Of a DNA stretch of 64,000 nucleotides, positions 1 through 12,000 are shown piece by piece. Position 1 is the first letter of the stretch; the number at the start of each line of letters is the position of its first letter. This DNA comes from Carex sylvatica (Eukaryota > Streptophyta > Magnoliopsida > Poales > Cyperaceae): assembly GCA_964058845.1 (NCBI GenBank), contig CAXKVR010000168.1, forward strand, positions 1 to 64,000, read 5' to 3'. A program made the position numbers and the translations under genes. The notes under the pieces were generated by a model. The model made no database searches, had not been told where the DNA came from, and saw nothing but the letters and a program-made list of their open reading frames with translations.

Positions 1-319
1 CACATCTTGACTATTAAGTATCGAATGGCCTATTCATATTGCACATTATGCATTAGACACAAAAAAGAACAAAGAAATTAAAAAAAAAAAAAAACTGCTA
101 TTAAGTTTTGGCCAACATATGAAATAAAAAAATTAACTAAACAAATGCACTGTGCTGCAGTATTCTTGTATAATCGCCTTCATTTACAGGCTTGCAATTT
201 CAAGAGAACTCCAGTGTTTCTGCAGTTACAGTCATAGCCTTGGTACAAGTAGAAACACAAATGAAATTGCTTTCCATTAAATTGTTTATTCACTTGGGGA
301 AGGACAAAAAAAAAAAAAC

Positions 320-1625
320 CATTTCTGCATGACTCCGATGTCATGATGACATCAGCTCCAAATCCTCTACAGCATTCTGCAATTCTTTCATCATCAGTTG
401 CCACAACTGCCAAAAAATTATCTTAATTTTAGATAAACAAAACAATTATAATCTACATGCTGGCTAGAAAAAGGCTACAGCAAATTATGTATGATAGATT
501 TGGGCCTTTTTGGTTCCTGACTTCATGGCAAATCTGGTCTGGGAATGGTATCAACCAACTTGTATCAGAAAGTAGAGAACAGATCCTAGTTTGTTCATTG
601 ATCAGCAGTCCAACTTAACCTAATTGAACAGAGGACACTAAGCAAAAATTAAATAGGTTAAGTACAGCTTAATTTCGCAGAGCTGCTACAGCAAGAGATT
701 GGGTAATACACTGGTGAGAAATAAAACTGATGTGTTATATATCATACTTAGTATAAAACTGGGATTGGGCATACACTGAAGTTCATACTTAGTATAAAAC
801 TGATGTGTTATATATCACAACAATTGCTATGTAGAACAATTTACAAGCTGTATGAATACATAAAAGGCAAAAAAAAAAAAAAAAAACAAGATAAAGAGGT
901 GAAAAATATTCATACCAACAGTATCTAGACTTGAAGCTAACTTGGCTCTCTCCCAAGTTCTCTATTAAATTTAAAAATACAGCTGATGTAAATATAAAAA
1001 TTGAAGAAAAATGACCATAACATCACAATTCACAACCAAGAGATTGACATACTGGTTAATACACGTTGGATCTGAGACATGTTACTTCATACCAATTAAG
1101 TTAGGGTAAATTGGGGCTCTATTTGCATGTTTTGACATCAATATTGGGGCTTCATTTGCTCAATTTGCACAAACCAGGTACATAGTTGACTCAATTTCAT
1201 TCTCTATTACAGAATTTCTCTCTTTTGTGCTGTTTAGGCTTTGGCTTAACTGAAGTCTTATAATCAAGTTAATCTACAGAAAGCAAGACAACAGTGATAT
1301 AGTGTTAATTCAGGTCAGGTCATGATATGGGGCCCGTCTACCAGTGACAGCAACAACGAAAAGCATTACAAACAGAGAGAGATTGTGAGGTTACTTGGAT
1401 CATAGGTTTGCCTAGAATGTGGACGAGAGGTTTCCCCTCAAAGCGAGAAGAGGCATATCGAGCGGGGATGATGCCAATAACGCGGCTACGGAAACCTTTA
1501 GAGCGATGGAGGAAGTACGCTCCTGCCGCCGCTGCCACTGCCGCGCCAAGGATCAGACCGTGTGCGAGCCACACTTTCGCGCCCGATCCGGATGAGAGCG
1601 ACGAAGACTCTGCGCAGATCGCCAT
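320..1625 (-). CDS. KDSB: CMP-KDO synthetase (3-deoxy-manno-octulosonate cytidylyltransferase), 5' exons only
   Basis: Transfers CMP from CTP to KDO, making the CMP-KDO needed for rhamnogalacturonan II in pectin. Three coding exons are visible: 1395-1625 (77 codons), 916-961 and 320-406, joined in frame with GT/AG borders. The gene continues beyond position 1. Exon 1 encodes a hydrophobic N-terminal anchor (about residues 18-39, VWLAHGLILGAAV...) and then the nucleotide-binding signature IIPARYASSRFEGKPL (52-67). Exons 2-3 encode RTWERAKLASSLDT and VVVATDDERIAECCRGFGAD, the family's conserved block. The start at 1625 is chosen because the short acidic/Ser leader and anchor match the plant family; the frame stays open upstream but does not look coding. 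Known plant orthologues are membrane-anchored and reported in mitochondria. The donor of exon 3 runs directly into a 13-base T tract (A tract on +). About 60% of the protein is missing from the window. Confidence 0.93.
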
Positions 1626-2018
1626 TGCCTCGGAGCAGGAAAGCAACTGAGGGGAGTGAGAGTAGAGAGTTTGAGCCACGGAGGAGATCGGCTCCACTCG
1701 GTGGTTCGGTGGGAAAACTATCCTCTCCCAGGTACCGTAAAAGATTACCCTCACTTTACGCTCTACCTTTTGAGATTAACCCTCAGCCGCTTTGAGATTC
1801 GGACTCAAAGCAAAATTAATACTGCCCCTAGAATTCACGGAATGCTATCTTCCGCGGAGTTTTTCCGTGAGAAGCTTTTAATCTGGTCTGTTCGTTTTGA
1901 TCAGACGGACCAGATCAGATCTCAAAAGAACAACCCCTCTGTTATGGTCTGTCCAATCAAAAACGAACAGACCAAATTAAAAAAACCGCACGGCTCCGCA
2001 GAGAATAATCTCCTATAA
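1626..2018 (-). promoter_or_regulatory. KDSB 5' UTR / proximal promoter region
   Basis: Upstream of the KDSB start. It is G+C-richer than the spacer beyond it, with no other gene. No unambiguous TATA box was identified, so this is positional inference only. Confidence 0.35.
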
Positions 2019-2137
2019 TTCACATCCCCTCGGGTTATTTGACTTGAGTACAATTAAACTGAACGGTCCAAAATTGGAATTCTTAACTTGACACGAATCT
2101 CAAAGAAAAAATAATATGGTCCCCTCTGTCATCCCGA

Positions 2138-2641
2138 TGGGGGTGTAAACGGTCGGATACGGATCGGATAGTGGTCTTATCGTATCTGTATCCGTATCTG
2201 TTATTATTTTTCGGATACGGATACGGATACATATATTTTTCATAATTAGCTTGTTAGTTACAAAACATGTATTATATTATTAAAATATTAGTCACTAATT
2301 ATGTTATAGTGTTATATTGTTCACCAAAATATATATCTGTATACAATTTAATAAACTATTCGTACAATATGCAATTTAATAAATTAATTTAAGAATATAT
2401 ATCACATTTGTTGTGATTTAAAGTGTAAACGATCGGATACAGATAGTAAAAAGTCTTACTGTATCCGTATCCGTTATAATTTTTCGGATACAGATAGTAA
2501 AAAGTCTTACTGTATCCGTATCCGTTATAATTTTTCGGATACAGATAGTCTCGGATACGGATACGGATCGAATAATTTAAGCACTTTTCCGGATTCGGAT
2601 TCGGGCGAAATCGGATATTATCCGATCCGTTTACACCCCTA
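2138..2641. mobile_element. Non-autonomous hAT-type element, 504 bp
   Basis: The ends are TGGGGGTGTAAAC and GTTTACACCCCTA, a 13-bp terminal inverted repeat with one mismatch. They are flanked by a perfect 8-bp direct repeat CATCCCGA (2130-2137 and 2642-2649). An 8-bp target duplication and TAGGG-type ends are known marks of the hAT superfamily. The interior is built from GGATACGGATA-like motifs on both strands and codes for nothing. It contains a 51-bp tandem duplication (2434-2484, 2485-2535). Confidence 0.85.
2434..2549. repeat. 51-bp tandem repeat inside the hAT-type element
   Basis: The unit begins CGGATACAGATAGTAAAAAG. Copies are at 2434-2484 and 2485-2535, identical as far as read, with a partial third from 2536. 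Confidence 0.85.
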
Positions 2642-2722
2642 CATCCCGAACTGGCACTGGCTGATATTAAATTTGAACCGTCCGTTTCAATTTTGTTGAG
2701 TTAGGTATCTGAGAGGATACGG

Positions 2723-4510
2723 ATCCGCCACCCTACGCCATCTCGAGTAGTCACCGGCTGAAATTAAATCTGGATCCTCTATTTCAATTGTGTTGAGTCA
2801 GATACTCAGATACTTGAAGGATACGGATCCCTAGCACAGAGGCAGTATTTTTGGACTTCGAGATTTGCGCCAAGTTAAAATGAACGGTCGTGATCTACTT
2901 TTTCTAAAAGATTCTTTATTACGGTACCGGAGAGGATCTGAATACGGTTGGATGCAGTAAATTTTTATTTGTGTTTTAATTCAATTAAAAATTGAATTAG
3001 CTGCTACTTTTATTTAAATTTGGAATCTGAATTGTTCGATCAAAATTTATATCAATCCGAATTGTTTTAAAAATTTACAGAACATCTTTAATATATGTGC
3101 TATTCGAAACAGGAGATCTAGATAATTCAGTGTCAATTAAAAAAAAAAACAAATTCATGAGCTAGTGAGCTTGTAAAAATCATTATAGTTTTTGCATACG
3201 GATAAAAAGTCCCAATTGACCAATTCTCTAATATAGTTTTCAAGAACGGAATAATTTTAATTTCATATTATGTCACTAATTCACTAATTATAGACAATGT
3301 ATAATTTTAATTTTTTATATTGATAAAAATTCAGTAGATTGTCTATTTTTTTCTTTTTGTGAGAAGATGATTGGAATCAAGTCACCCAACAAGCACCAAT
3401 ATTTTATTACGGAATTTCCTCGGTTTCAAATATACAACTTTTTAAGAACAAAATTAGAAAATTTTGATAGAGAAATTGAAATTTAAAATACATAATACGT
3501 TACGGGTGGAACTCTAACCACTAAGATACAAATATACATTTAATATTTCATGAAGAAGACTGAATCATATCAAAAATTAATAAATTAAATTTTAATGTAC
3601 ATAATTAAAATTATAAAGATAGCTTAAGTACCCCTATAATTAAATATAAGTTCACGCCTACAACCTTCCACAAACAGATAATGCATTTTTTCTACTTAAC
3701 AAAAGTTTATTCTCTAGTAGATTATCAAAGTTGTTTAATAAAGTTGTCTATATATCATTTATCAATAATTTAATTATTGCTTACAATTTAGGATATGTTT
3801 GATTTCAAAATAAGAATAACTAAAATAATCAAATGAAGAATAACTATTGTTTGTCTTACTCTAGTCAAATTTGAAAGAAATAGCTTATTCTAATAAGATA
3901 AAAAGTTTGAATTCACTATTCTAGCTATTCTAACTTAATCAAATACCAAATAAGTTATTTTAAATGATCTAATTTCAAGAATAACCTATTCTCAATCCAA
4001 CCAAACTTGAATAGTTATAATAGTTAAAATAGAAACCAAACTTGTTTAATTATCAGAACAATCTATTCTAAAAAAAAATTATAGCAAACTATTCTAATAA
4101 AACAAACTATTTTTAACTCACGTTAAGAAACTGGTGTTCGAAAGAATTAAGCGATTAAGAAAGCTCAAAAAAGCAGATTAAGCTTAAGAGGCGTAATCCC
4201 TTCTTACCGATCAACCCTGTAAATTTGATAGTTTTACAATTCAACATGGCGCGCTTTCTCACTGTGATTCACTCCCAAAAGAAAGAGCAGAAGCCTTTGG
4301 AAGAAGTAAGAAAATATTAGATAGAGAGTAGAGGAAGGGAATGGACTATGCTGCTTTTTTAGAAAAAAAGTAGGATGATGTCTTTTCAATTTCAACTATT
4401 TAAATTTGTTGAGATTAATGTATAAAAAAGTTTTTTTTATAAAGATACGTGAATGAAAAATTTTAAATGATTGGAATTAGAAAAGCAGCAGAGACGGACC
4501 CTAGAGGAAG
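2723..4510. other. AT-rich spacer without recognisable gene
   Basis: No open reading frame with protein-like composition. The stretch 3800-4110 repeats the motif CTATTCTAA/TTAGAATAG on both strands, as in an old foldback element, but I could not set its ends. Confidence 0.4.
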
Positions 4511-4667
4511 ACCAAATTCACATCCCCTCAGGTTACCAGACTAGGTACAATTGAAATCAGACGGTTCAAAATTGTTCTATTTAACTTGGCAAAGACCTAC
4601 TGAAAGTAAATCTGGACCGTCCGTTTCAATTGTGCTGAGTCAGTTACCTGGGAGGAAACGGATCCGA
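4511..4667. repeat. Short foldback MITE (relative of 2019-2722)
   Basis: Left arm CATCCCCTCAGGTTACCAGA and right arm GTTACCTGGGAGGAAACGG are inverted copies around CAGACGGTTCAAAATT and GGACCGTCCGTTTCAATT. This is the uninterrupted form of the element split at 2138-2641. No target duplication was found. Confidence 0.55.
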
Positions 4668-5466
4668 GGAAGACCTTGCTTTGCTTCACGCCTTCACCTA
4701 ATATTAAAAAGGATCTTATTTTTCTAACCTTATCTCACCGACCAATCCAACCTGTCAGATCCAAACAACATCTTTTCCTCGTTTTTAAATCTCTTTCGTC
4801 ATAAAAGATTAAAAGTAATGGGAAAACCTTTTCTAACATGCTTCATCATATCAATTTTATAGTAAATGCTTTAAGTTTTTTTATTGTATTTTATTAAAGC
4901 AGTCCATGTATTTTTTTCTTCTTCTGAAATTGAGATTTAATTGGCTGAATAAATAAGTACTGTTTAATTTTATTTTATGGAAAAACAAATAATATTAATG
5001 TTTGATGAATTAAACATTTGAATGTAAAATAAAAAAAAATTATAAGGAGATTTAGCAAAAAAAATTCTCAATTTCTCTCCGCCGCTCCTTTTAGTAAAAG
5101 AGTTGCACTTCCAATAATTTTTTTGCTGTCAATACAAGTGAGAAATATAGAGTTAATTAACTTCTTTTTATCCAAAATATACTTTAATAACCATAATTTA
5201 AAAAATAAAATTTACTGAATCAACATAATTATTTAATTTTTTACAAAAATTATAAGAACCGACTAGCCTATTCTGTGCATGAAAAGAGTAACTGTGCATA
5301 AAATTTACTTAATCAACATGATTATTTATTTTTTTACAAAAATTATAAGAATCGACTAGCCTATTTGGATAGTCTATTCGGTACACTCTTCATGCCACAA
5401 TTTTTTCACAGTATTCTGTAGAGACCGCATAAAATAATGAAATTGAAATGTATGAAATAGGTTATT
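4668..5466. other. AT-rich spacer without recognisable gene
   Basis: A local direct duplication is visible: AAAATTTACT..ATCAACAT..ATTATTTA..TTTTTTACAAAAATTATAAGAA occurs near 5209-5258 and again near 5298-5350, followed in both by CGACTAGCCTATT. No coding signal. Confidence 0.45.
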
Positions 5467-5474
5467 GGTTACAC

Positions 5475-6526
5475 TAGAGGGTTGCAAAAACTCGGGTCGG
5501 GCCGCCCGTACCCTACCCGTCCGTGCCCGGCACCCGGGGTACCTGTGCCCGAGTCCGGGTATAGGTCGGGTAAACGGGTACACGGGATAGGTCGGGTAAA
5601 CGGGTACACGGGTACGGGCATAAAACGGATAGGGTACGCCCTTTCGGAAAAAAACCCGACCATACCCGGACCGGATTACCCGTACCCGTATACTCTAGTG
5701 CCCGTGCCCATGAACCCGTGTACCCGTGCCCGTATACCCGTACCCGTCCCCGTACCCATTTTTTTTCAAATTTCAAAACTTTCAAATTCCCCCCCCCCTT
5801 TTTTTATTTCTGTTTTTTTAATTTCTGTTTTTTTAATTCTGTTTTTTAAATTCTGTTTTTTAATTTCTGCTTTTTTAATTCTGTTTTTTAAATTCTGTTT
5901 TTTAATTTCTGTTTTTTTATTTATTGTTTTAAAGTTTCTGATTTAATTATATTTTTTATTTATATTTTATTTAACCTATTAAAAATAAATGAACGTTTAG
6001 AAAATATATTATCAATTTAAAATGTAAACTAAAAATTTCGAGATATAAATAATTATGAAACTATATAATTAGAATGAGAATTTGAAAATAAAATAAAATG
6101 ACTCGTGTAAAGAAATAAATAAATAAATTTGTATTTAGTCAAATAAATATACAAATTTTTGCATGAATAATTTTTATATATAAGTTACAAATTTTATTTA
6201 TTTATATACACTATTTGATATTGAACTATTTTGATTTTAAAAGTTGAATTATAAACACGTAATGATATTCGTACAACACCTTAAAAAAAAAAGCAGAGAA
6301 AAAAAAAAAAAAAAAACCGGACCGGGTACCCTACCTGGACCGCCCTGCCCGTCAAGGGTACCACGGGCATGGGTATAAGACGGGCAGGGCACGAATTTTG
6401 AAAAAAATACCCGTGATACCCGGCCCGTGGTACCCGTATACCCGTGATACCCATACCCGACCCATACCCGTGTCCGACCCCGGGTATACCCTACCCGCCC
6501 GGCCCGTACCCGTTAGCAAACCCCTA
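5475..6526. mobile_element. Non-autonomous hAT-type element, 1,052 bp
   Basis: The ends TAGAGGGTTGCAAA and (inverted) TAGGGGTTTGCTAA are flanked by a perfect 8-bp direct repeat GGTTACAC (5467-5474, 6527-6534). Subterminal zones are dense in CCCGTACCCG/CGGGTACGGG on both strands (5490-5760 and 6315-6515). The centre is AT-rich with a TTTTTTAATTTCTG-type low-complexity run (5800-5940). Open frames inside are artefacts of the CCCGTA repeats. Confidence 0.85.
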
Positions 6527-6534
6527 GGTTACAC

Positions 6535-7157
6535 CTTCTGTGTACAGCATATACTACTCAGTATGAGTGTTGTAAACAATGGTATGTGGTTATCGAACAT
6601 GTATGTACTGTCAATTAATTAATCGAGAATAATTGATTATAATTGAAAATAATCAGTCGATTAATAGAAAAAATCCGTACTGGTTTGATTACCGTCAACT
6701 ACTAATTGACCGATTAATATGTCTAAACGGACGTTTTTTACAACACTACTCAGTATTTATAGTTTTTTTTTTTTAAAAAGACCAATCATATTGGTTCAGT
6801 AAATTTATTTTAATTAAAAAACAGATCAATTATGTTGGTTTAGTAAAATTTATTTATTTTAATTATGATTTTAAAAAAGTTTCGTTATATTGAGCCACAT
6901 AATAAAAATGTACTTCATAAAAAATGTACTTCGTAAAATTGTACTTCATGCCGAGGCGCAGTTGAGGTGTTTGCCATAACCATAAGCAACAGCAGCTTAA
7001 ATTATTAATAAGATAATTAAACCTACTACTAAAGCTACTTATTATTGTACTCCAAAGAAAGATCCAAACAGAGTCGCTATTCCAGTGTTTAAAGATCCTT
7101 TGTGTCGGTAAAACATACTATAAAAATAGAACGGGTAGTGTGGTACGCCTTTGATCA
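6535..7157. other. AT-rich spacer without recognisable gene
   Basis: No coding signal. A short repeated phrase (TATGTTGGTTYAGTAAA..TTATTTTAATT) occurs twice between 6785 and 6865. Confidence 0.35.
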
Positions 7158-7500
7158 TAGTGACAAATGAATTATTCGGGTTTAGTTCGGCGAGATCAAA
7201 AATTTGTGATTCGGGAATAATTTGGGTATAATTTAGGAATGATTCGGAATTATCCGGATCAGAAATCTCAGTCCTGCAAGGGAGCACAAAAAAAAAATTG
7301 TTCTTGAAAAATTCGGAAAAATTCGTGAATAATTCGTAAAATTCAGAAAAAGTTCATAAAATTCGCAAATTATTAGGATTAATTGGGTCAAAGTTTGGTC
7401 AACCGAATAATTCGACATTCGGTTCGACATCACTCCAAAAAAGAATTATTTGGGTATAATTCGGGTATAGTTCGGCGTTCGGTTCAGTTCGGCATCACTC
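7158..7500. repeat. TAGTGA-ended repeat family, copy A
   Basis: Begins TAGTGACAAATGAATTATTC and ends GGTTCGACATCACTCC near 7437. A partial repeat of its tail then ends GTTCAGTTCGGCATCACT at 7500. The interior is rich in AATTCGG/ATTCGGG. Relatives are at 14777-14931 and 37555-37790. The ends are inverted (TAGTGAY). Probably a MITE; no clear target duplication. Confidence 0.6.
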
Positions 7501-7501
7501 C

Positions 7502-8568
7502 AAATCCTCTGCCCACATATGGGTAGAAAAATCCTGCCCACCATTGAGTTTCCATTGAGTTTAGCCATTCTTAGCTTGACACATGGCATTTATCTTTTAT
7601 GTCATTAATTAATGAACATTTTTCTATTCAATAAATATATTATAGATAGATTAAAAAAATAACTTACCAAACTAAGTATTTTTGTTTTCTGTTTTTCCGT
7701 GACTTCACCTTTCATTTCAAAAAAAATATTTTTATATATATAAAAAAATATAATTCTTGTTTGCTTCATTCGGTAGAAGAGATTGTTAAAAATGTCAGGT
7801 TTTGAAATAAAACTCGTAGAATAAAAACAAAAATTGTGAAAGTTGGTCAAGTGACTAATCACTTTGATTCCACCAAATATTTATAAGAAAAAAGAACAAA
7901 GTAAACCGAATAGATGGTATAAATAATAAAAAATAAATGAAAAAACTTTAAAATAGTAGCTCAAGTTATGAACTTCCATACTTACAAAGACCTACAAAAT
8001 GCTGAAAAATTGAAAATCTATCTAATGTAAGAATCACCATTGTAACAAAATAGTAGCTCAAATTATGAACTAATTCCATACTTCCATACCTTATTTTAAT
8101 TGAAATTTGTACTAAATTATTATTTATTATAATTTTTTTATATTTTTATTTGTAATGTTTAACAAAAAAAATTCATAATTTTTTTAATAATAATATGTTA
8201 TTTGTAAAATCCGACAACATAAATTAAATTTTTGATTTAATAATTTTCATCTTATGATTGATAAATTGGAAACAAAACATGTAGATATATTTTCTATAAG
8301 ATATTAAAAGACATGCAGATATATTTTCTATGAATAAAGCAAATAAGGAATAATTAGATCTTTGTATTTTACGAAAAATAAAAATATCTGAAATGGAAGG
8401 TGAATGACAGAAAAACCGAAAAGAAATGATACACATTAGTTTGGAAAGTTATTTTCTTAATCCATACATAATATATTAATTGAATAAAGATCCTCATTAA
8501 TGAAATGAAAGAGGAATGCCATGTGTCAAGCAAAAATTGGCTAAATTCAATGGTGGGCAGAAGATTTG
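7502..8568. mobile_element. About 1.07-kb element with long terminal inverted repeats
   Basis: The left arm (7502-7592) contains CTGCCCACCATTGAGTTT, then AGCTTGACACATGGCATT. The right arm (8511-8568) is its inverse: AATGCCATGTGTCAAGC, then TTGAATTT-side sequence and GGTGGGCAG. The arms are about 55-90 bp, the left one containing a small internal duplication (ATCCTCTGCCCAC / ATCCTGCCCACC). The interior is AT-rich and non-coding. The long arms suggest a Mutator-like or foldback element. I see no matching target duplication, so the superfamily is open. Confidence 0.65.
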
Positions 8569-9020
8569 ATTTCATAGTTCGGATATCTTGTGACTATGCC
8601 TCTGATTACAGTCAGAGATATGCAACACGTAGGTAACTAATTCCAGAAACCGTATGCAATCAGACCTACATCTACCATTCATCTCTATCCATAGAAAATT
8701 AACCCGCGGGTAACCATACCGCGGTCGCGAATCACGAGAGGAGTAGAGATTATGCGTGAACCTGGATCAAGAAAAAGTCAGGCACTCAGCACATGCAAGT
8801 CAATAATATCTAAAGAACCGTGCGCATTCGGAAATATTTGTCTTGTTATCTGACAATATATAATTCTTATCTCTCTCCCAAGCGAAGCGTCAGCGCTTTT
8901 CCACTTTTTCTATTTACTGCTCCTCTCCTTCGTTACACCTTCCTTGAAAAAGAAGCCAAAGCTAAGAAAAGCGAGAAAAAGCTTCTAAAAGCGAAACCCT
9001 AGCTCTTGATTGGTGAATCC
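8569..9020 (+). promoter_or_regulatory. Upstream region and 5' UTR of the DUF1421 gene
   Basis: Sequence between the element at 7502-8568 and the start codon at 9021. A purine-rich leader (AAAGAAGCCAAAGCTAAG..) precedes the ATG. No TATA box was called with confidence. Confidence 0.35.
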
Positions 9021-12000
9021 ATGGCATCGGGCTCTGGCTCCTACAATTTTCGATCAGACGATGTGCTTTGTTCGTATGACGATTTCACCGGACAGGATTC
9101 ATCCAGTACCAAGCGATCGGATCCCTCGTCCAAGGTATTGTTCGTTGCTTCTTGTTTTAGCGTTTATGCTGTTTGTGTAGCAATCAGATTATGTTTGCTT
9201 TGATGAAGTTGTAAAAATTGTTCGTTTCCTCTTATTTGTGCCTGTGTCTGTGCGGGGAAGTTCTGCGTACGAGAAGTGTAATTTTGGGATCTATGTGAAA
9301 ACTTCTGGACTATGACGATTTGATGTAGTTCTAGATATGAATTATCAAATTGAATATTGATAGATTTATCTAAAATGCACTTTCTTTGTCACAAGGTCAT
9401 AATAGAACTAATTTGTAGACATATTTTTTGAAAATGCCTGTTTATTTTTATTGGGAGGCTGTGCTAAGATGACAAAGTTGTTTCAGTGTTATTTATTGAT
9501 GAAATTGTTTGTTGGGGTTCCCATTTTTTATACGAGTGTTTACAAGAAGAGGGAAGAGATTGTCTAGTCAGTTGTTAAGCTTGATTGAACTTCTACCGAA
9601 TCAGTGGTCTCAATAGTAGTCTTCTTTTTAAATTTGTATTAAATAAAAGCTCCAATTTTTATTAGGCGTCATAATTTTGTGGATTTATGTATGTTCATTG
9701 GCAGATGTGCTTTTTGATACTTATTGGCCCTCATCATAGTGTATGCTGGTTATCAGCAGAGACTAGTATAATTAGAATTAAAATTAGAATCTGAAAGGGA
9801 GCGCCATTATGTCTGATGAGATTTGGAGTAATGTTGTTGCTCTCTTTATTAGTACTCTTCCAAGCAATTACTTGTTCTGCTGAGATAGTGGCTAGGTATT
9901 GACTTTTGGTCCAAAAATAGTTGATACTTTGTGTGGTTCTCGCTATGTTGATACCGATGTGATATTATTATTTATTGTTGCACCTATCATTTATTTTCCA
10001 AGATAGACTTGATCTTATACTGAAAGTCTCAGTTACGAGTTTTGGCGTCATTATCTTACCTTTAATGCCACAGAAGCACCTTGCCAACTTTGAAATTGAC
10101 ATCATATCTCTCGTGATTTGAATCCTTTCCATTTTGAAAAGAGATCAGTGGCACAATTGCAAGTTGATTGTAATCATGGTGTGTTTCTTAACTCTTTCAA
10201 TGTCTTTTGTTATTCCATTACTTCTATTACTATTTTTAAATAAGGGCTCCTGTTAGCCCTGACTTCAATTTCTTATTAGACGCCTCTTGCAGGATTTGAA
10301 CCTGTGTCTCTCCGTAAAGAGGTGAGGCCTATCACCATCCGTGCTAGGCCTGTGGTTCAATCATGTAATTGCATTTAATTAATAATTGCATTTCAACCAA
10401 TTTTTGTCACTTTTGATATTATGGATGGATTGGTCTTATCTTTTTATTTTTTGTTGTTGGCCCAGTGGGCATAGGCAAAAGGTCTGAAATTTGTTTATGG
10501 CATCAATCATGTTAGGTGAACTAGTCCTTTCATTATGATGCAGGTCTATGGTACCTACTTTACTTTTGGACTATTTAGGATTATGAAGGCTCAATTTTTC
10601 TGTTGAATGCAGAAGATCATTTTAGAAATTTTATAAAAGAAAGATGACGTGAGTAGAAATATGACATGTTTAATAAAAGTAAAGAAATTTCTTATTTTGA
10701 AACTTGTACATGTTTGGGATATTAAATTTTAAATAATTACTTCAGCGGAAGGTCATAGCATACTCCTAGTTCTATTGCTGCAGTGAGGAGTCTTCTTGTT
10801 GTTTGTATATTGATGTCCCAAAATATGATTGAATTGTCGCTTATTGTGCTGCTTTAAATGTATGATTGGCAAGTTAATGCTAGTTCTAATTTAAGGACTG
10901 GCTTTGTTAGTAAGTAGCACAGGACCATAATTACTAAAGCTGAAGCACACAAAGTATAGTGTTAAAAGGAAGTTTTAACTAATAATCTATTTATATATTG
11001 CAAAACGGATTTGCTAGTGGGACATTCAGCAAACACAAGTTGTTATATGATGCTGATGATACCAAGTTGAAGCTTTTAATGGGATTATTTCTGATTGTAG
11101 AGATATCAAGTAATAATAATTGTATATATGGGGTTTTTCCAGTATTCATCTTTATTTTTTATTTTTTTGTTATAGTTGATGTGCCCTATCTGCATGTATT
11201 GAAGAACTTTCTGATTAGTGAACTTCTCATTGTTTCAAATAGTATCATTATTCTTACAGCCTTTGTGGTTGGGTGGGCTTTCAAGTGAAGCTGGAGTTAT
11301 TTGACCGTTTATTTGTCGGTCTTTGATAAGTTATTGGAATTCAGAAAGAGCACAAATAAATATCTCTCGTGTTTGTTATAGTATTTGGTGATGTGTAAGG
11401 TGTAAACATACCAAAATAATGTGGTTTTTTCACGTCACTGTGTCTCACTTTCCATGTTGGTTATTAAAACTTCACTATATGCATTACATATGTTAAGGAA
11501 AAAAAAAAACTAAATAAACAAAATTAATCAAAACTAATAAGTGCCAAGAAACGATCCTCTTTTTACCCTTTTTTTTTACAAGAAAAGCAACTCATATCTT
11601 GATTCCCCTTTTCTTCATTGGTCTTTTTCCAGGACTTTCCCGACAGTAGAATGGCAAGGCCACTGGTAAACATATATGAGCAAGAGGACCACTCGAAGGA
11701 TGACTTTGTGTCCACTGTGGAGAGGTGCATGAAGAAATACGCAGATACACTATTGCGGTCCCTTGATGGAATAACTGGTCGGTTGTCCCAGCTTGAGATC
11801 CACTGCTACAAGCTCGAGAGGTCGATTGGTGACCTTCGAGGTGACATGGTGCAGGGCCAGAATGAAGCAGATCTCAAGTTCAAGTCCCTTGAGAAGCACA
11901 TGCAAGAGGTAACTACTGTTGTATTGTGATAAACTAAGTGTTTACCTTAAATGTACGATGAGCATCGTCTATATTTATATTGGCTGCATATGCTCCTTTT

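Larger units (their letters stand above)
2019..2722. repeat. Foldback MITE interrupted by a hAT-type MITE
   Basis: The left arm (2019-2100, TTGACTTGAGTACAATTAAA then ACGGTCC) is inverted in the right arm (2668-2722, ACCGTCCGTTTCAATTTTGT then TGAGTTAGGTA). An uninterrupted relative of about 150 bp lies at 4511-4667. A further diverged half is at 2745-2830. The interruption is the 504-bp element listed separately. Confidence 0.6.

Noticed and set aside
1338..1754. Use of the upstream ATG (MRVIF..) as the KDSB start, or the plus-strand frames across it, as genes
   Set aside because: Family N-termini start at the short leader before the membrane anchor; the extension and antisense frames have no conserved sequence.
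5482..5946. 154-codon plus-strand frame, and overlapping 69-90-codon minus frames at 5374-5785
   Set aside because: They are generated by the CCCGTA/CGGGTA arrays of the hAT-type element; the composition is a simple translation of the repeat.
10245..10350. A functional tRNA gene
   Set aside because: B box present but no acceptor stem or cloverleaf could be drawn.
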